A DNA stretch of 29,490 bases from Hylemonella sp. UBA6679. Its GTDB lineage: Bacteria > Pseudomonadota > Gammaproteobacteria > Burkholderiales > Burkholderiaceae_C. Positions 14,909 to 23,514 of the stretch are shown here, in pieces (position 1 is the stretch's first letter; every line of letters begins with the position of its first letter). The DNA is taken from assembly GCA_002454975.1 (NCBI GenBank), contig DKJZ01000084.1, forward strand, positions 1 through 29,490, read 5' to 3'. The translations under genes and the position numbers were made by a program. The notes under the pieces are model-generated. The model was not told where the DNA came from and searched no databases. It was given only the letters and a program-made list of their open reading frames with translations.

Positions 14909-17428
14909 ATGGGAATTTCTTACATTCGTTTGGGCTGGCAAACCTTGCTGCGAGACTTGCGCGCAGGCGAGCTAAAGTTGTTGTGGGTGTCGGTCTCGCT
15001 GGCTGTGGCTGCGCTCACAGCGGTTGGGTTTTTGGCCGACCGTATCCAAGGCGGTCTTGCGCGGGACGCGCGGCAGCTGCTCGGTGCCGATGTGGTGGTG
15101 GCCAGCGATCAGCCCACTCCCGCAGACATGGTCGCGTGGGCTGCGCAAAGCGGGTTTCAAACGGCGCAAACGCAGAGTTTCCCCACCATGGCCCGCGCAA
15201 CCGATGCCAGTGGAGGCGCGAGCAAACTGGTTGCCCTCAAAGCCGTGTCGCAGAGTTACCCTTTGCGTGGGCACATGGTGGTTGCTAACCAGGCTGGCGA
15301 CGCCGGGGCTAAAACCCGTGATGTGCCTGCTGCCCAGGAGGCTTGGGTCGATGACCCCTTGCTCCTGGCCCTGGGTTTGAAGGTGGGCGACACCTTGCTT
15401 TTGGGTGACAGTCGCTTCACCATCGCGCGGCGCATCGTCAATGAGCCCGACCGTGGGGGCGGCTTTGTGAATTTTGCGCCCAGGGTCATGATCAACCTCC
15501 AAGATTTACCTGCCACCGACCTGGTGCAGGCAGCGAGCCGCCTGACCTACCGCTTCTTGGTGGCAGGGCCAGAAGAGGCAGTGGGTGTTTACGCCGCCAA
15601 AGTGGAAGAGCAGATTCAAAAGCAAGCCTTAAGGGGTGTGCGGGTGGAGTCTTTGACCAACGGTCGACCTGAAATGACCCAAACCTTGGAGCGTGCGCAA
15701 AAATTCCTCAACCTGGTGGCTTTGCTCGCGGCTTTGCTCAGCGCGGTTGCCGTGGGCTTGGCCGCGCGTACTTTTGCACTGAACCACCTCAACGACTGCG
15801 CCATGCTGCGTGTGCTGGGTGTGAGCCAAGCCACCATGGCACGAAGTTTTGCGTTTGAATTTTTGATGGTTGGACTGGTGGCCAGTGCCATGGGGGTGGT
15901 GGGTGGTTTTGCTGTTCACCATGTGTTTGTCAGCTTGCTCACGGGCTTGGTTGACAGCAGCTTGCCAGCGCCCAGCCTGGGGCCTGTTTGGTACGGCTTG
16001 GGCATGGGGCTGACCTTGCTCATGGCCTTTGGTCTGCCGCCCGTTTTGCAGTTGGCGCAGGTGCCGGCACTGCGTGTCATTCGGCGTGATGTGGGCAACT
16101 TGCGGCCAGCTTCAGTGGCTGTGCTGGCTCTGGGTGTGGCGGGTTTTGCAGCCTTGTTGCTGGTGGTGAGCAGTGACCTCAAGCTCGGCATGATTGCTGT
16201 GGGCGGCTTTGCAGCTGCGGTGGTGGTGTTTGCCTTGGCCAGTTGGCTGGCGGTGCGTCTGCTGCGGCGTGTGGTGAATGAAAGCACCGCACCTCGCTGG
16301 CTGGTGCTGGCCACGCGGCAGATTTCCGCGCGGCCTGTGTATGCCGTGTTGCAAGTCAGCAGCTTGTCTGTGGGCTTGCTGGCCCTGGTGCTGCTGGTGT
16401 TGTTGCGTACCGACCTCATCAGCAGTTGGCGCCAAGTGACGCCACCCAACGCCCCAGACCGATTTGTGATCAACGTGCAGCCTGAGCAGGGCGAAGCTTT
16501 CAAAGCAGCACTGCAAACAGGCGGTGTCAGCAACTACGATTGGTACCCCATGATCCGTGGCCGCTTGGTGGCGGTGAACGACCGAGCCATCGGGCCAGAG
16601 GACTTTCCCGATGAGCGTGCCAAGCGTTTGATTGACCGCGAATTCAACCTCTCCACCAACAGCACCTTGCCCGACCACAACTTGCTTGTGGGTGGGCGCT
16701 GGCAAAACGAAGAACGTGATGCGGTGAGTGTGGAAGAGGGCATCGCTAAAACGTTAGGCTTGCGCTTGAACGATCGCCTCACGTTTGAGGTGGCCGGTGT
16801 CAAAAACACGAGCACCATCACCTCACTGCGCAAAGTGGACTGGGGGTCGATGCGTGCCAACTTTTATGTGATTTACCCGGTGGCGCAACTCGGTGATGTC
16901 CCCATGACGTACATGAGTGCCTTCAAGGCGCCGCCACAAGAGGGGTTTGACAACCAGTTGGTGGCCCAGTTTCCCAACATCACGCAAGTCGACACGGCCT
17001 CTACCGTGGCCCAAATCCAGCGGGTGCTCAACCAAGTCATTGCGGTGGTGGAGCTCTTGTTTGGTTTTACCTTGGCAGCGGGTTTGGTGGTGTTGTTTGC
17101 GGCAGTGACGGCCACACGCGAGGAACGAGCGCGTGAGTACGCCATCATGCGGGCGGTGGGTGCCAGCGCCAAACTGCTGGCGCAGGTGCAGCGCGCTGAG
17201 CTGATGGGGGTGGGCTTGTTGGCCGGCGCCTTGGCGAGCTTGGTGGCCATCGTGGTGGGTTGGGTGTTGGCCCAACAGGTGTTTGGCTTTGAGTGGACGC
17301 CATCGGTGTGGGTGCCACTGGCAGGCGCTGGTGCGGGTGCCCTGTTGGCTTTGGCCGCGGGTTGGTGGGGTTTGCGCGAGGTGCTGCGCCGTCCTGTGGT
17401 GGACACCTTGCGTCGTGCCTCGAGCTGA
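14909..17428 (+). CDS. FtsX-family ABC transporter permease (YbbP-like), 839 residues
   Basis: This large inner-membrane protein has the layout of MacB/FtsX-type permeases of the YbbP group. An N-terminal membrane segment (about 24-43) precedes a periplasmic domain. A cluster of membrane segments lies at about 265-385, further hydrophobic segments at about 400-505, then a second periplasmic domain, and three terminal segments from about 710 to 830. The start is supported by the family-typical opening RDLRAGELKLLW. Such permeases work with a separate ATPase, often YbbA, and usually act on lipids or lipoproteins rather than small solutes. No ATPase gene is adjacent, since both neighbours are visible. 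The substrate is unknown. Translation may be restrained by the hairpin just upstream. Confidence 0.9.
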   Translation: MGISYIRLGWQTLLRDLRAGELKLLWVSVSLAVAALTAVGFLADRIQGGLARDARQLLGADVVVASDQPTPADMVAWAAQSGFQTAQTQSFPTMARATDASGGASKLVALKAVSQSYPLRGHMVVANQAGDAGAKTRDVPAAQEAWVDDPLLLALGLKVGDTLLLGDSRFTIARRIVNEPDRGGGFVNFAPRVMINLQDLPATDLVQAASRLTYRFLVAGPEEAVGVYAAKVEEQIQKQALRGVRVESLTNGRPEMTQTLERAQKFLNLVALLAALLSAVAVGLAARTFALNHLNDCAMLRVLGVSQATMARSFAFEFLMVGLVASAMGVVGGFAVHHVFVSLLTGLVDSSLPAPSLGPVWYGLGMGLTLLMAFGLPPVLQLAQVPALRVIRRDVGNLRPASVAVLALGVAGFAALLLVVSSDLKLGMIAVGGFAAAVVVFALASWLAVRLLRRVVNESTAPRWLVLATRQISARPVYAVLQVSSLSVGLLALVLLVLLRTDLISSWRQVTPPNAPDRFVINVQPEQGEAFKAALQTGGVSNYDWYPMIRGRLVAVNDRAIGPEDFPDERAKRLIDREFNLSTNSTLPDHNLLVGGRWQNEERDAVSVEEGIAKTLGLRLNDRLTFEVAGVKNTSTITSLRKVDWGSMRANFYVIYPVAQLGDVPMTYMSAFKAPPQEGFDNQLVAQFPNITQVDTASTVAQIQRVLNQVIAVVELLFGFTLAAGLVVLFAAVTATREERAREYAIMRAVGASAKLLAQVQRAELMGVGLLAGALASLVAIVVGWVLAQQVFGFEWTPSVWVPLAGAGAGALLALAAGWWGLREVLRRPVVDTLRRASS

Positions 17429-17452
17429 TGGCACTGCGGCACAATCTGCGCC

Positions 17453-17857
17453 ATGACAGAACCTATTGAACACGACCCCCGCAGCGCCTTTGAGCTCATG
17501 GGCGGTGAGCCCCAGGTGCGAGCCTTGGTGGACCGTTTTTACGACCTGATGGACCTTGAGCCTGCCTACAAGGCGCTGCGCGCGGCGCACGGTAACCACT
17601 TGGACGATGCGCGCGACAAGTTGTTTTGGTTTTTATGCGGCTGGCTAGGTGGCCCCAACCATTACCAAGAGCGCTTTGGCCACCCCAGGCTGCGAGCTCG
17701 GCACATGCCTTTCATGATTGGCATTCAAGAGCGCAACGAGTGGTTGGCTTGTATGGACCAGGCCATGGCCGAAACCCAAGTGCCGCAAGCTTTGCGAGAG
17801 CGTTTGCTGGTCTCGTTTTTTGAAACGGCCGATTGGATGCGCAACATCCCAAGCTGA
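17453..17857 (+). CDS. Group II truncated haemoglobin (trHbO type)
   Basis: This 134-residue small globin binds haem and probably O2, NO or similar ligands in the cytoplasm. Group II features seen are Tyr30 at the B10 position (RFYDLMD), the LGGPNHYQERFGHP loop, the proximal His84 in RLRARHMPF, and Trp97 (NEWLACMD) at the G8 position typical of this group. Length and motif order fit the family. The gene follows the permease by 24 bases, likely in the same transcript, and its end lies nine bases from the convergent Smr gene. A role in NO or oxidative stress is known for the family but is not shown by this sequence. Confidence 0.93.
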   Translation: MTEPIEHDPRSAFELMGGEPQVRALVDRFYDLMDLEPAYKALRAAHGNHLDDARDKLFWFLCGWLGGPNHYQERFGHPRLRARHMPFMIGIQERNEWLACMDQAMAETQVPQALRERLLVSFFETADWMRNIPS

Positions 17858-17866
17858 TCTTGGTGT

Positions 17867-18505
17867 TCACTGCCCAGGTTTGAGCAACACCACCAGGGCA
17901 CCAGCGCCGCCATCGGCAGGTTTGGCCTGCACGAAAGCCAACACCTCGTTTTTTTGAACCAGCCAGCTGTGCACCCGGCTTTTGAGGATGGGCGCCTTGC
18001 CCGGCGAGCCCAAGCCTTTACCGTGAACCACGCGCACGCAGCGTATGCCATGGCGAAACGCTTCGCGTATGAAAGCAGACAAGGCCTCACGGGCCTCGTC
18101 GCGGCGCAGGCCGTGCAGGTCGATTTGGCGCTGAATGCTCCACTGACCCATGCGGAGTTTTCGGGTCACATCGGTACCAATGCCAGAGCGTCGAAAGCTC
18201 ATGTGGTCATCGACATCGAGCAGCGTTGAGACATCAAACTCATCGCTGATGGCCTCGCGCAAGACCGCCTGCTCATCCAGGTCTTGCTGCATCACCAAGA
18301 TGGGGGCTTGCTCTTTTTTCAGGACCACCCGCGCGCCGATTTGCAAAGGTTTGACGACCCCGGCCGCGCGGATGAACAGGTCTTTGTCGGAGGCGTTTTG
18401 GCGTTTTTCTCGGGCGGCTTGGGCTGCGCGTTCAGCGGCCAGTTTGGCTTGTGCTTCTATTTCTTTCTTCACCAGTTTGAGGTCGCCTAAGGCCTTGACT
18501 TTCAC
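17867..18505 (-). CDS. Smr-domain protein
   Basis: This 212-residue cytoplasmic protein has an Ala/Lys-rich, probably coiled N-terminal helix (residues 1-45), a linker and a C-terminal Smr domain from about 125. The domain's hallmarks are QIDLHGLRRDEA (the DLHG motif) and VVHGKGLGSP (the HGKG motif). Smr domains, also found at the end of MutS2, bind or nick nucleic acids; stand-alone versions of this length are common in proteobacteria, the best known being YdaL/SmrB types. SmrB acts on mRNA at collided ribosomes, but assignment to that group is not certain. The start overlaps the radC stop by four bases, so the two genes are co-transcribed. Confidence 0.9.
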   Translation of the reverse strand: MKVKALGDLKLVKKEIEAQAKLAAERAAQAAREKRQNASDKDLFIRAAGVVKPLQIGARVVLKKEQAPILVMQQDLDEQAVLREAISDEFDVSTLLDVDDHMSFRRSGIGTDVTRKLRMGQWSIQRQIDLHGLRRDEAREALSAFIREAFRHGIRCVRVVHGKGLGSPGKAPILKSRVHSWLVQKNEVLAFVQAKPADGGAGALVVLLKPGQ

Positions 18506-19176
18506 AGCAGTCCTCCTTGGGCCATCGACAGGCTCTGGCCCTGAGCGACGATCACGTGGTCAAGTACGCGCACATCCACCAGCGCCAAAGCGGCTTTGAG
18601 GTTTTGGGTGAGCAGTTCATCCGCCCGTGAGGGCTGCACCGAGCCGCTGGGGTGGTTGTGTGCCAGCACCACGGCGCTGGCATGGTGGTGCAGCGCGCGC
18701 ACCACCACCTCGCGTGGGTAAACACTGGTTTGGCTCAAGGTGCCACGAAACATTTCTTCCATGGCCAGCAGCTTGTGCTGGGCATCTAAAAACACCACCG
18801 CAAACACCTCGTGAGGGCGTGTGCCTATGTGGAGTTGTACGTAGTCTTTGACTGCCTGCGGTGAGTTCAGTGCTGTGCGATCACGCAGGGTCTGGGCCAG
18901 AGCGCGGCGCGCCAACTCCAGCACGGCTTGCAACTCCGCGCGTTTGGCCGGCCCCAGCCCTTTGATGCGTTTCAAATCGGTTTCTGGCGTGTTGAGCAGG
19001 CCAGCAACCCCGCCAAATTGATCGACCAGCTCTTGCGCCAGTTGCAACACCCCCTTACCAGCCAGGCCAGTGCGCAGCAGCAAGGCCAACAATTCTGCGT
19101 CACTCAAGGCGCCAGGGCCGCGGGCGAGCAGTTTCTCGCGCGGTCGGGCGTCAAGGGGAAGGTCTTTGAGGGACAT
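18502..19176 (-). CDS. radC: RadC family JAB-domain protein
   Basis: This 224-residue protein starts at the Met of MSLKDLPLDARPREKL; an in-frame ATG at 19230 would overlap the divergent fkpB start and is rejected. The N-terminal helix-hairpin-helix part contains DLKRIKGLGPAKRAELQA. The C-terminal JAB/MPN domain has the metal motif HNHPSGSVQPSRAD (His-x-His-x7-8-Asp). RadC was once linked to DNA repair, but that assignment was withdrawn and its function is unsettled. It shares a transcript with the Smr gene and faces fkpB across a 46-base spacer. Confidence 0.94.
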   Translation of the reverse strand: MSLKDLPLDARPREKLLARGPGALSDAELLALLLRTGLAGKGVLQLAQELVDQFGGVAGLLNTPETDLKRIKGLGPAKRAELQAVLELARRALAQTLRDRTALNSPQAVKDYVQLHIGTRPHEVFAVVFLDAQHKLLAMEEMFRGTLSQTSVYPREVVVRALHHHASAVVLAHNHPSGSVQPSRADELLTQNLKAALALVDVRVLDHVIVAQGQSLSMAQGGLL

Positions 19177-19222
19177 GCGATCGGTTGGGGTTTTACAATG
19201 GAGCCAGTTTATCGAGAGTTTC

Positions 19223-19678
19223 ATGACCACAACGACGCCCCGTGTACAACCCGACTCTTTTCTGACCTTGCATTACCGCTTGGCCGGGCCAGCGGGTGAC
19301 ATCATCAACACCTTTGGGGGGCAGCCTGCGACCTTGTCTTTGGGCACAGGCGAGTTATCACCCGCCATGGAAGCCGCCATCTTGGGCCTGGAGGAGGGCG
19401 CACGTCAGAGTTTTGACCTGCCTGCGGGCGCCGCCTTTGGCGAACGCAACCCTGACATGCAACAGTGGCTCGCGCGCAAGGTGCTCACCGACATGGGCGA
19501 CCCCATGGAAGAGTACCGGCAGGGCGATGTGGTCAAGTTCCCAACGCCCGATGGCGTGGGTAGCTTTGCCGGTGTGGTGCTGTCGGTGCGCGATGATGGC
19601 GCTGTGCTGTTTGATTTCAACCACCCGTTGGCAGGACAGCCTGTCACCTTCGAGGTGCACTTACTGGGGGTGCTGTGA
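19223..19678 (+). CDS. fkpB: FKBP-type peptidyl-prolyl isomerase (SlpA/FkpB type)
   Basis: This 151-residue cytoplasmic prolyl isomerase and chaperone is of the SlyD-like type. The start MTTTTPRVQPDSF fits; a longer frame from 19070 runs antisense through radC and is rejected. FKBP features include DSFLTLHYRLAGP, then GTGELSPAMEAAILGLEEG, and the inserted flap region AFGERNPDMQQWLAR. The end, DFNHPLAGQPVTFEVHLLGV, closes the FKBP fold and is typical of SlpA. A TACAAT -10 box lies at 19194-19199, without a clear -35. The stop overlaps the ispH start (TGATG), and the slpA-ispH pairing is well known in proteobacteria. Confidence 0.95.
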   Translation: MTTTTPRVQPDSFLTLHYRLAGPAGDIINTFGGQPATLSLGTGELSPAMEAAILGLEEGARQSFDLPAGAAFGERNPDMQQWLARKVLTDMGDPMEEYRQGDVVKFPTPDGVGSFAGVVLSVRDDGAVLFDFNHPLAGQPVTFEVHLLGVL

Positions 19679-20610
19679 TGACCGATGTTCTTCTGGCCGA
19701 GCCGCGCGGTTTTTGTGCTGGCGTTGACCGAGCCATTGAAATTGTTGAGCGCGCCTTGGAGAAATTTGGTGCGCCCATTTATGTGCGCCACGAAATCGTG
19801 CACAACACCTATGTAGTCAACGACCTCAAGGCCAAGGGTGCCATCTTCATTGAAGAGCTGGCTGATGTGCCACCAGGCGCGACCTTGGTTTTTTCGGCCC
19901 ACGGGGTGAGCCGGGCCATCCATGACGAAGCCCATGCGCGTGGCTTTCAAATTTTTGACGCCACATGCCCGCTGGTCACCAAGGTGCACGTGGAGGTGGC
20001 CAAGCTGCACAAAGAGGGTTATGAGTTTTTGATGATCGGGCACAAGGGGCACCCTGAGGTCGAAGGCACCATGGGGCAGCTCGACGATGGCATCCACCTG
20101 GTCGAAGATGTGGAAGATGTGGCGCGTGTGCGCCCCCGACAAACTGACAAACTCGCCGTGGTCACGCAAACCACCCTGAGTGTGGATGACGCGCTTGAGA
20201 TCCTCAATGCGGTCAAAGCGCGGTTTCCCAAGGTTCGCGAGCCCAAGCAGCAAGACATTTGCTATGCCACCCAAAACCGTCAGGACGCTGTCAAATTGCT
20301 CAGCCCTCAGGTGGATGTGGTGATCGTGGTGGGCAGTCCCACCAGCTCCAACAGCAACCGCCTGCGCGAGGTGGCACAAAAACTAGGCACAGACAGCTAC
20401 ATGGTGGACAGCGCCGAAGAGTTGCAACCCCATTGGTTTGAAGGCAAGCAGCGCATTGGTTTGACAGCTGGTGCCTCTGCGCCCGAGATCTTGGTGCGCC
20501 AAGTCATCGACCGCCTCAAGGCGCTGGGTGCCGTGTCTGTTCGCAAAATGGACGGCATTGAAGAAACCCTCAAGTTCCCTTTGCCCAAAGGCCTCAAGCT
20601 CGACGCTTGA
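19678..20610 (+). CDS. ispH: 4-hydroxy-3-methylbut-2-enyl diphosphate reductase
   Basis: This is the last enzyme of the MEP isoprenoid pathway, reducing HMBPP to IPP and DMAPP with a [4Fe-4S] cluster. The 310 residues start at ATG 19678; a GTG one codon earlier is possible. The three cluster cysteines are C13 (EPRGFCAGVDRA), C97 (FDATCPLVTK) and C195 (QDICYATQNRQ). Active-site His42 (IVHNTYV), His75 (SAHGVS), His125 and the proton-donating Glu127 (GHKGHPEVEGTMG) are in place, as are Thr-rich VTQTTLSVDD and GSPTSSNSNRL. It is translationally coupled to fkpB and followed by serS after 30 bases. Confidence 0.98.
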   Translation: MTDVLLAEPRGFCAGVDRAIEIVERALEKFGAPIYVRHEIVHNTYVVNDLKAKGAIFIEELADVPPGATLVFSAHGVSRAIHDEAHARGFQIFDATCPLVTKVHVEVAKLHKEGYEFLMIGHKGHPEVEGTMGQLDDGIHLVEDVEDVARVRPRQTDKLAVVTQTTLSVDDALEILNAVKARFPKVREPKQQDICYATQNRQDAVKLLSPQVDVVIVVGSPTSSNSNRLREVAQKLGTDSYMVDSAEELQPHWFEGKQRIGLTAGASAPEILVRQVIDRLKALGAVSVRKMDGIEETLKFPLPKGLKLDA

Positions 20611-20640
20611 GACCGCTCACGCCACAAGAAAAATATAGTC

Positions 20641-21969
20641 ATGATTGATATTGCCCTGCTCCGAAAAGACCTCGATGGTGTGCTGGCACGCTTGCAAACG
20701 CGCAAAGCCAACCAAACCTTTTTAGACCCTGCTGCTTTCACTGCCTTGGAAGCAGAGCGCAAAACCATCCAGACCCGCACCGAAGAACTCCAAGCCAAGC
20801 GCAACACCTTGAGCAAGCAAATCGGTGCACTCAAAGGCAAAGGTGACCACGCAGCTGCCGAGGCCGCCATGGCCGAGGTGGGAAGCATCAAAGCCGAGCT
20901 GGAAAGTTCGGCAGCGCGCCTCGATCACATCCAGGCTGAGCTTCAAACCTTGCTTCTTGCCGTTCCCAATTTGCCGCATGCCTCGGTGCCTGTGGGGGCT
21001 GATGAGCACGCCAATGTGGTGGTGCGCAGCTGGAGCCCTGATGGCGAAGCACCCAAGGCCTTGGGCTTTGAGGCCAAAGACCATGTGGATGTGGGTACCC
21101 CTTTGGGGCTGGATTTTGATTTGGGCGTGAAACTCACGGGGTCGCGCTTCACGGTGATGAAGGGCACGATCGCCCGTTTGCACCGTGCGTTGTCGCAGTT
21201 CATGCTGGATGTACAAACCACCGAGCACGGTTACACCGAGTGCTACACGCCCTACATCGTGAATGCCGACAGCCTGCGTGGGACGGGGCAGCTGCCTAAA
21301 TTTGAGGGTGATTTGTTCGCTGCCAAAAAAGGTGGCCAAGACGGCGAAGACGTGCCTGACAACGCAGCCCTCTACCTGATTCCCACCAGCGAAGTGCCGC
21401 TGACTAACTTTGTGCGCGATGAGGTGGTGGCCCAAAGCGAGCTGCCCATCAAGCTCACCGCCCACACGCCGTGCTTTCGCTCAGAGGCTGGCTCTTATGG
21501 GCGTGACACCCGCGGCATGATCCGACAGCACCAGTTTGACAAGGTGGAGATGGTGCAAATCGTTCATCCTGAGGCCAGCTACGAAGCGCTCGAGGAAATG
21601 ACCGGCCATGCCGAAGCCATTTTGCGTAAGCTGGGCTTGCCTTACCGCGTGATGTCACTTTGCACAGGCGACATGGGTTTTGGCGCTGCCAAAACCTACG
21701 ACCTGGAGGTGTGGTTGCCTGCACAAAACACCTACCGCGAGATCAGTTCGGTGTCCAACTGCGAAGCCTTCCAAGCCCGCCGTTTGCAGGCCCGTTTTAA
21801 AAATGCACAGGGCAAGAACGAGTTGGTTCACACCCTCAACGGTTCAGGCTTGGCGGTGGGGCGCACCCTGGTGGCTGTGCTGGAAAACTACCAGCAAGCC
21901 GATGGCAGCGTGCGTGTGCCGCAAGCCTTGCAGGCCTACATGGGTGGCCTGCAAGTCATCAAGGCTTGA
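20641..21969 (+). CDS. serS: Seryl-tRNA synthetase
   Basis: This 442-residue cytoplasmic enzyme charges tRNA-Ser (and tRNA-Sec where present). The N-terminal long coiled-coil arm, which grips the tRNA, covers about residues 28-105. The class II core follows: IPTSEVPLTN, motif 2 FRSEAGSYGRDTRGMIR, and motif 3 LNGSGLAVGRTLVAVLE near the C-terminus. Length is normal and no key residue is missing. It follows ispH by 30 bases and may share its transcript. Its last 11 bases overlap the end of the convergent DsrE-like gene. Confidence 0.98.
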   Translation: MIDIALLRKDLDGVLARLQTRKANQTFLDPAAFTALEAERKTIQTRTEELQAKRNTLSKQIGALKGKGDHAAAEAAMAEVGSIKAELESSAARLDHIQAELQTLLLAVPNLPHASVPVGADEHANVVVRSWSPDGEAPKALGFEAKDHVDVGTPLGLDFDLGVKLTGSRFTVMKGTIARLHRALSQFMLDVQTTEHGYTECYTPYIVNADSLRGTGQLPKFEGDLFAAKKGGQDGEDVPDNAALYLIPTSEVPLTNFVRDEVVAQSELPIKLTAHTPCFRSEAGSYGRDTRGMIRQHQFDKVEMVQIVHPEASYEALEEMTGHAEAILRKLGLPYRVMSLCTGDMGFGAAKTYDLEVWLPAQNTYREISSVSNCEAFQARRLQARFKNAQGKNELVHTLNGSGLAVGRTLVAVLENYQQADGSVRVPQALQAYMGGLQVIKA

Positions 21970-22384
21970 TGTAAGCGTAGCCTTCGCGGCTTTGCAAGCG
22001 CCCCACACGCACCACGCCTGAGGGGGTGTAGTCGGCGTCCATGGAGAACTGCTCTTTGTTGAGGTTGCGGTTCTTCAAGGTGATTTCGCAAATCTCAAAC
22101 CGCACCTTGCGGCTCTTGAGGGCTGAGACCAAAGCGCCGTAATCAACGTTGGGGTTGTTTTTGTCTTTGGCCCCTTCCATCAAGAAGTCCACGCCATCGG
22201 CGTGGGTGACCACCACAATTTGCGTCTCTGGCGCCACATCAAGGTGGTTGCGAATATTGCGCAAACCCTTGGTGGCTTGGGTGCCAGCGTTGTCGATGTG
22301 GTAGACCACTTTGTCTGGGTGGCTCTGGGCCGAGGCGTTCAAGGCCAGCAATGCGCTCATCAGCACAGGTAATAAAAACTTCAT
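21959..22384 (-). CDS. Exported DsrE-like protein
   Basis: This 141-residue protein has a Sec signal peptide (residues 1-19, ending NASA) and a DsrE/YchN-like alpha/beta fold. The core is seen in DKVVYHIDNAGTQATKGLRN, the strand TQIVVVTHADGVDF, and VRFEICEITLKNR with the lone conserved Cys99. The end EGYAYIKP is typical of periplasmic DsrE-like proteins. Relatives handle sulfur or bind small ligands, but the role of exported ones is not established. GGAG precedes the start. It lies 50 bases after modC on the same strand and may be its last operon member. Its stop overlaps the serS end by 11 bases, tail to tail. Confidence 0.88.
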   Translation of the reverse strand: MKFLLPVLMSALLALNASAQSHPDKVVYHIDNAGTQATKGLRNIRNHLDVAPETQIVVVTHADGVDFLMEGAKDKNNPNVDYGALVSALKSRKVRFEICEITLKNRNLNKEQFSMDADYTPSGVVRVGRLQSREGYAYIKP

Positions 22385-22434
22385 GGTGTCTCCAAAACAG
22401 CAAAGGCAAGTTTAGCCTGAAGCCCCTGGCCAGT

Positions 22435-23514
22435 TCATTGCACCAGGGCCACGGATTTGACTTGCGCCCAAACACGTTTGCCAGGCATAAGGGCGAGCTG
22501 GTCAATGGCTTTGTTGGTAAGTCTTGCTATTAAAAATGTAGCGCCTACCTGAATTCTGACAAGGGCTTGCGACGGATGTTGGTCTGAAACAATGGACTCA
22601 ATCGAGCCTTGCACTTGGTTCTGAATGCTGCTGTGGCTGGGCTCAAGCGTGGCCACGCTCACATCGCGAGCCAACACCCGAACGCGAACCTGTTGACCGA
22701 CTTGGAGCCCGTCGTCACGCACCCACAAGTGCCCACCATCGAAAGCCAATTGCGCCAGGTGCCATTGAGGATCTGTTTGTGCCACCTTTGCATTGATCAG
22801 GGCCGCAGTTTCATGGCCTTCAATGAGGCGCTGCGTCAGGCTGCTGAGCAAGGTGATGGCTGAGCCTTGGGCTTTGAGGTGGCCTTGCTCAAGCACCACA
22901 AGGTGGTCTGCCAAGCGCGCCACCTCGTCGGCCGCATGGGTCACATAAAGCATGGGAACATGCAGCTCGTCGCGGCACTTCTCCAGCCAAGGCAGGATCT
23001 CTTGGCGACGTGAGTGGTCGATGGCCGAGAGCGGTTCGTCGAGCAGCAGCACACTGGGTTCAGCCGCCAGCGCGCGGGCAATGGCCACACGCTGACGCTC
23101 GCCCCCTGACAATGCCTGCACTCGGCGCCCGAGCAAGTGCCCGATGCCCAGCAAATCAATGGCGTGGTCGAGCGCCTGGGCGTTGGCCTTGCGGCGTTCC
23201 AAGCCAAAGTGCAGATTGCCTTGCACATTCAAATGGTCAAAAAGGCTGGCTTCTTGAAAGACATAACCCAGCTTCCGTTGCCAGGTTGGCGTGAACAGCT
23301 GCTGCGCGTCGTCTTGCCAAACCACGCCCCCCATGTGCACCAGCCCGTGCGCCCGCTCTAGACCAGCAACACAGCGCAGCACGGTGGTTTTGCCCGAGCC
23401 CGAGGCACCGAAAAGCACAGTGATGCCTTGCTGGGGCAGGTGCACATCAAGGTCCAAGGTGAAGCTGGGGCGTTGCAGCTTCAAGCGGATGCGGTTGCTT
23501 TGCGGCGCACTCAT
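22435..23514 (-). CDS. modC: Molybdate ABC transporter ATPase
   Basis: This 359-residue ATPase energises molybdate uptake. The ABC domain has Walker A GASGSGKTT (residues 36-44), signature LSGGERQRV (135-143), Walker B LLLDEP (156-161) and the switch His in YVTHAADEV. A C-terminal TOBE (MOP-like) domain, about residues 290-355, can bind oxyanion and is expected for ModC. The DHSRRQEILPWLEK stretch after Walker B is typical for ModC rather than sulfate (CysA) ATPases. The start overlaps the modB stop by four bases. Imported molybdate would feed the cofactor of FdsA and FdhA, which links this locus to the first half of the window. Confidence 0.95.
   Translation of the reverse strand: MSAPQSNRIRLKLQRPSFTLDLDVHLPQQGITVLFGASGSGKTTVLRCVAGLERAHGLVHMGGVVWQDDAQQLFTPTWQRKLGYVFQEASLFDHLNVQGNLHFGLERRKANAQALDHAIDLLGIGHLLGRRVQALSGGERQRVAIARALAAEPSVLLLDEPLSAIDHSRRQEILPWLEKCRDELHVPMLYVTHAADEVARLADHLVVLEQGHLKAQGSAITLLSSLTQRLIEGHETAALINAKVAQTDPQWHLAQLAFDGGHLWVRDDGLQVGQQVRVRVLARDVSVATLEPSHSSIQNQVQGSIESIVSDQHPSQALVRIQVGATFLIARLTNKAIDQLALMPGKRVWAQVKSVALVQ

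Noticed and set aside
19177..19230. Longer RadC start at 19230
   Set aside because: It would overlap the fkpB start and promoter. The next Met gives the family-typical N-terminus.
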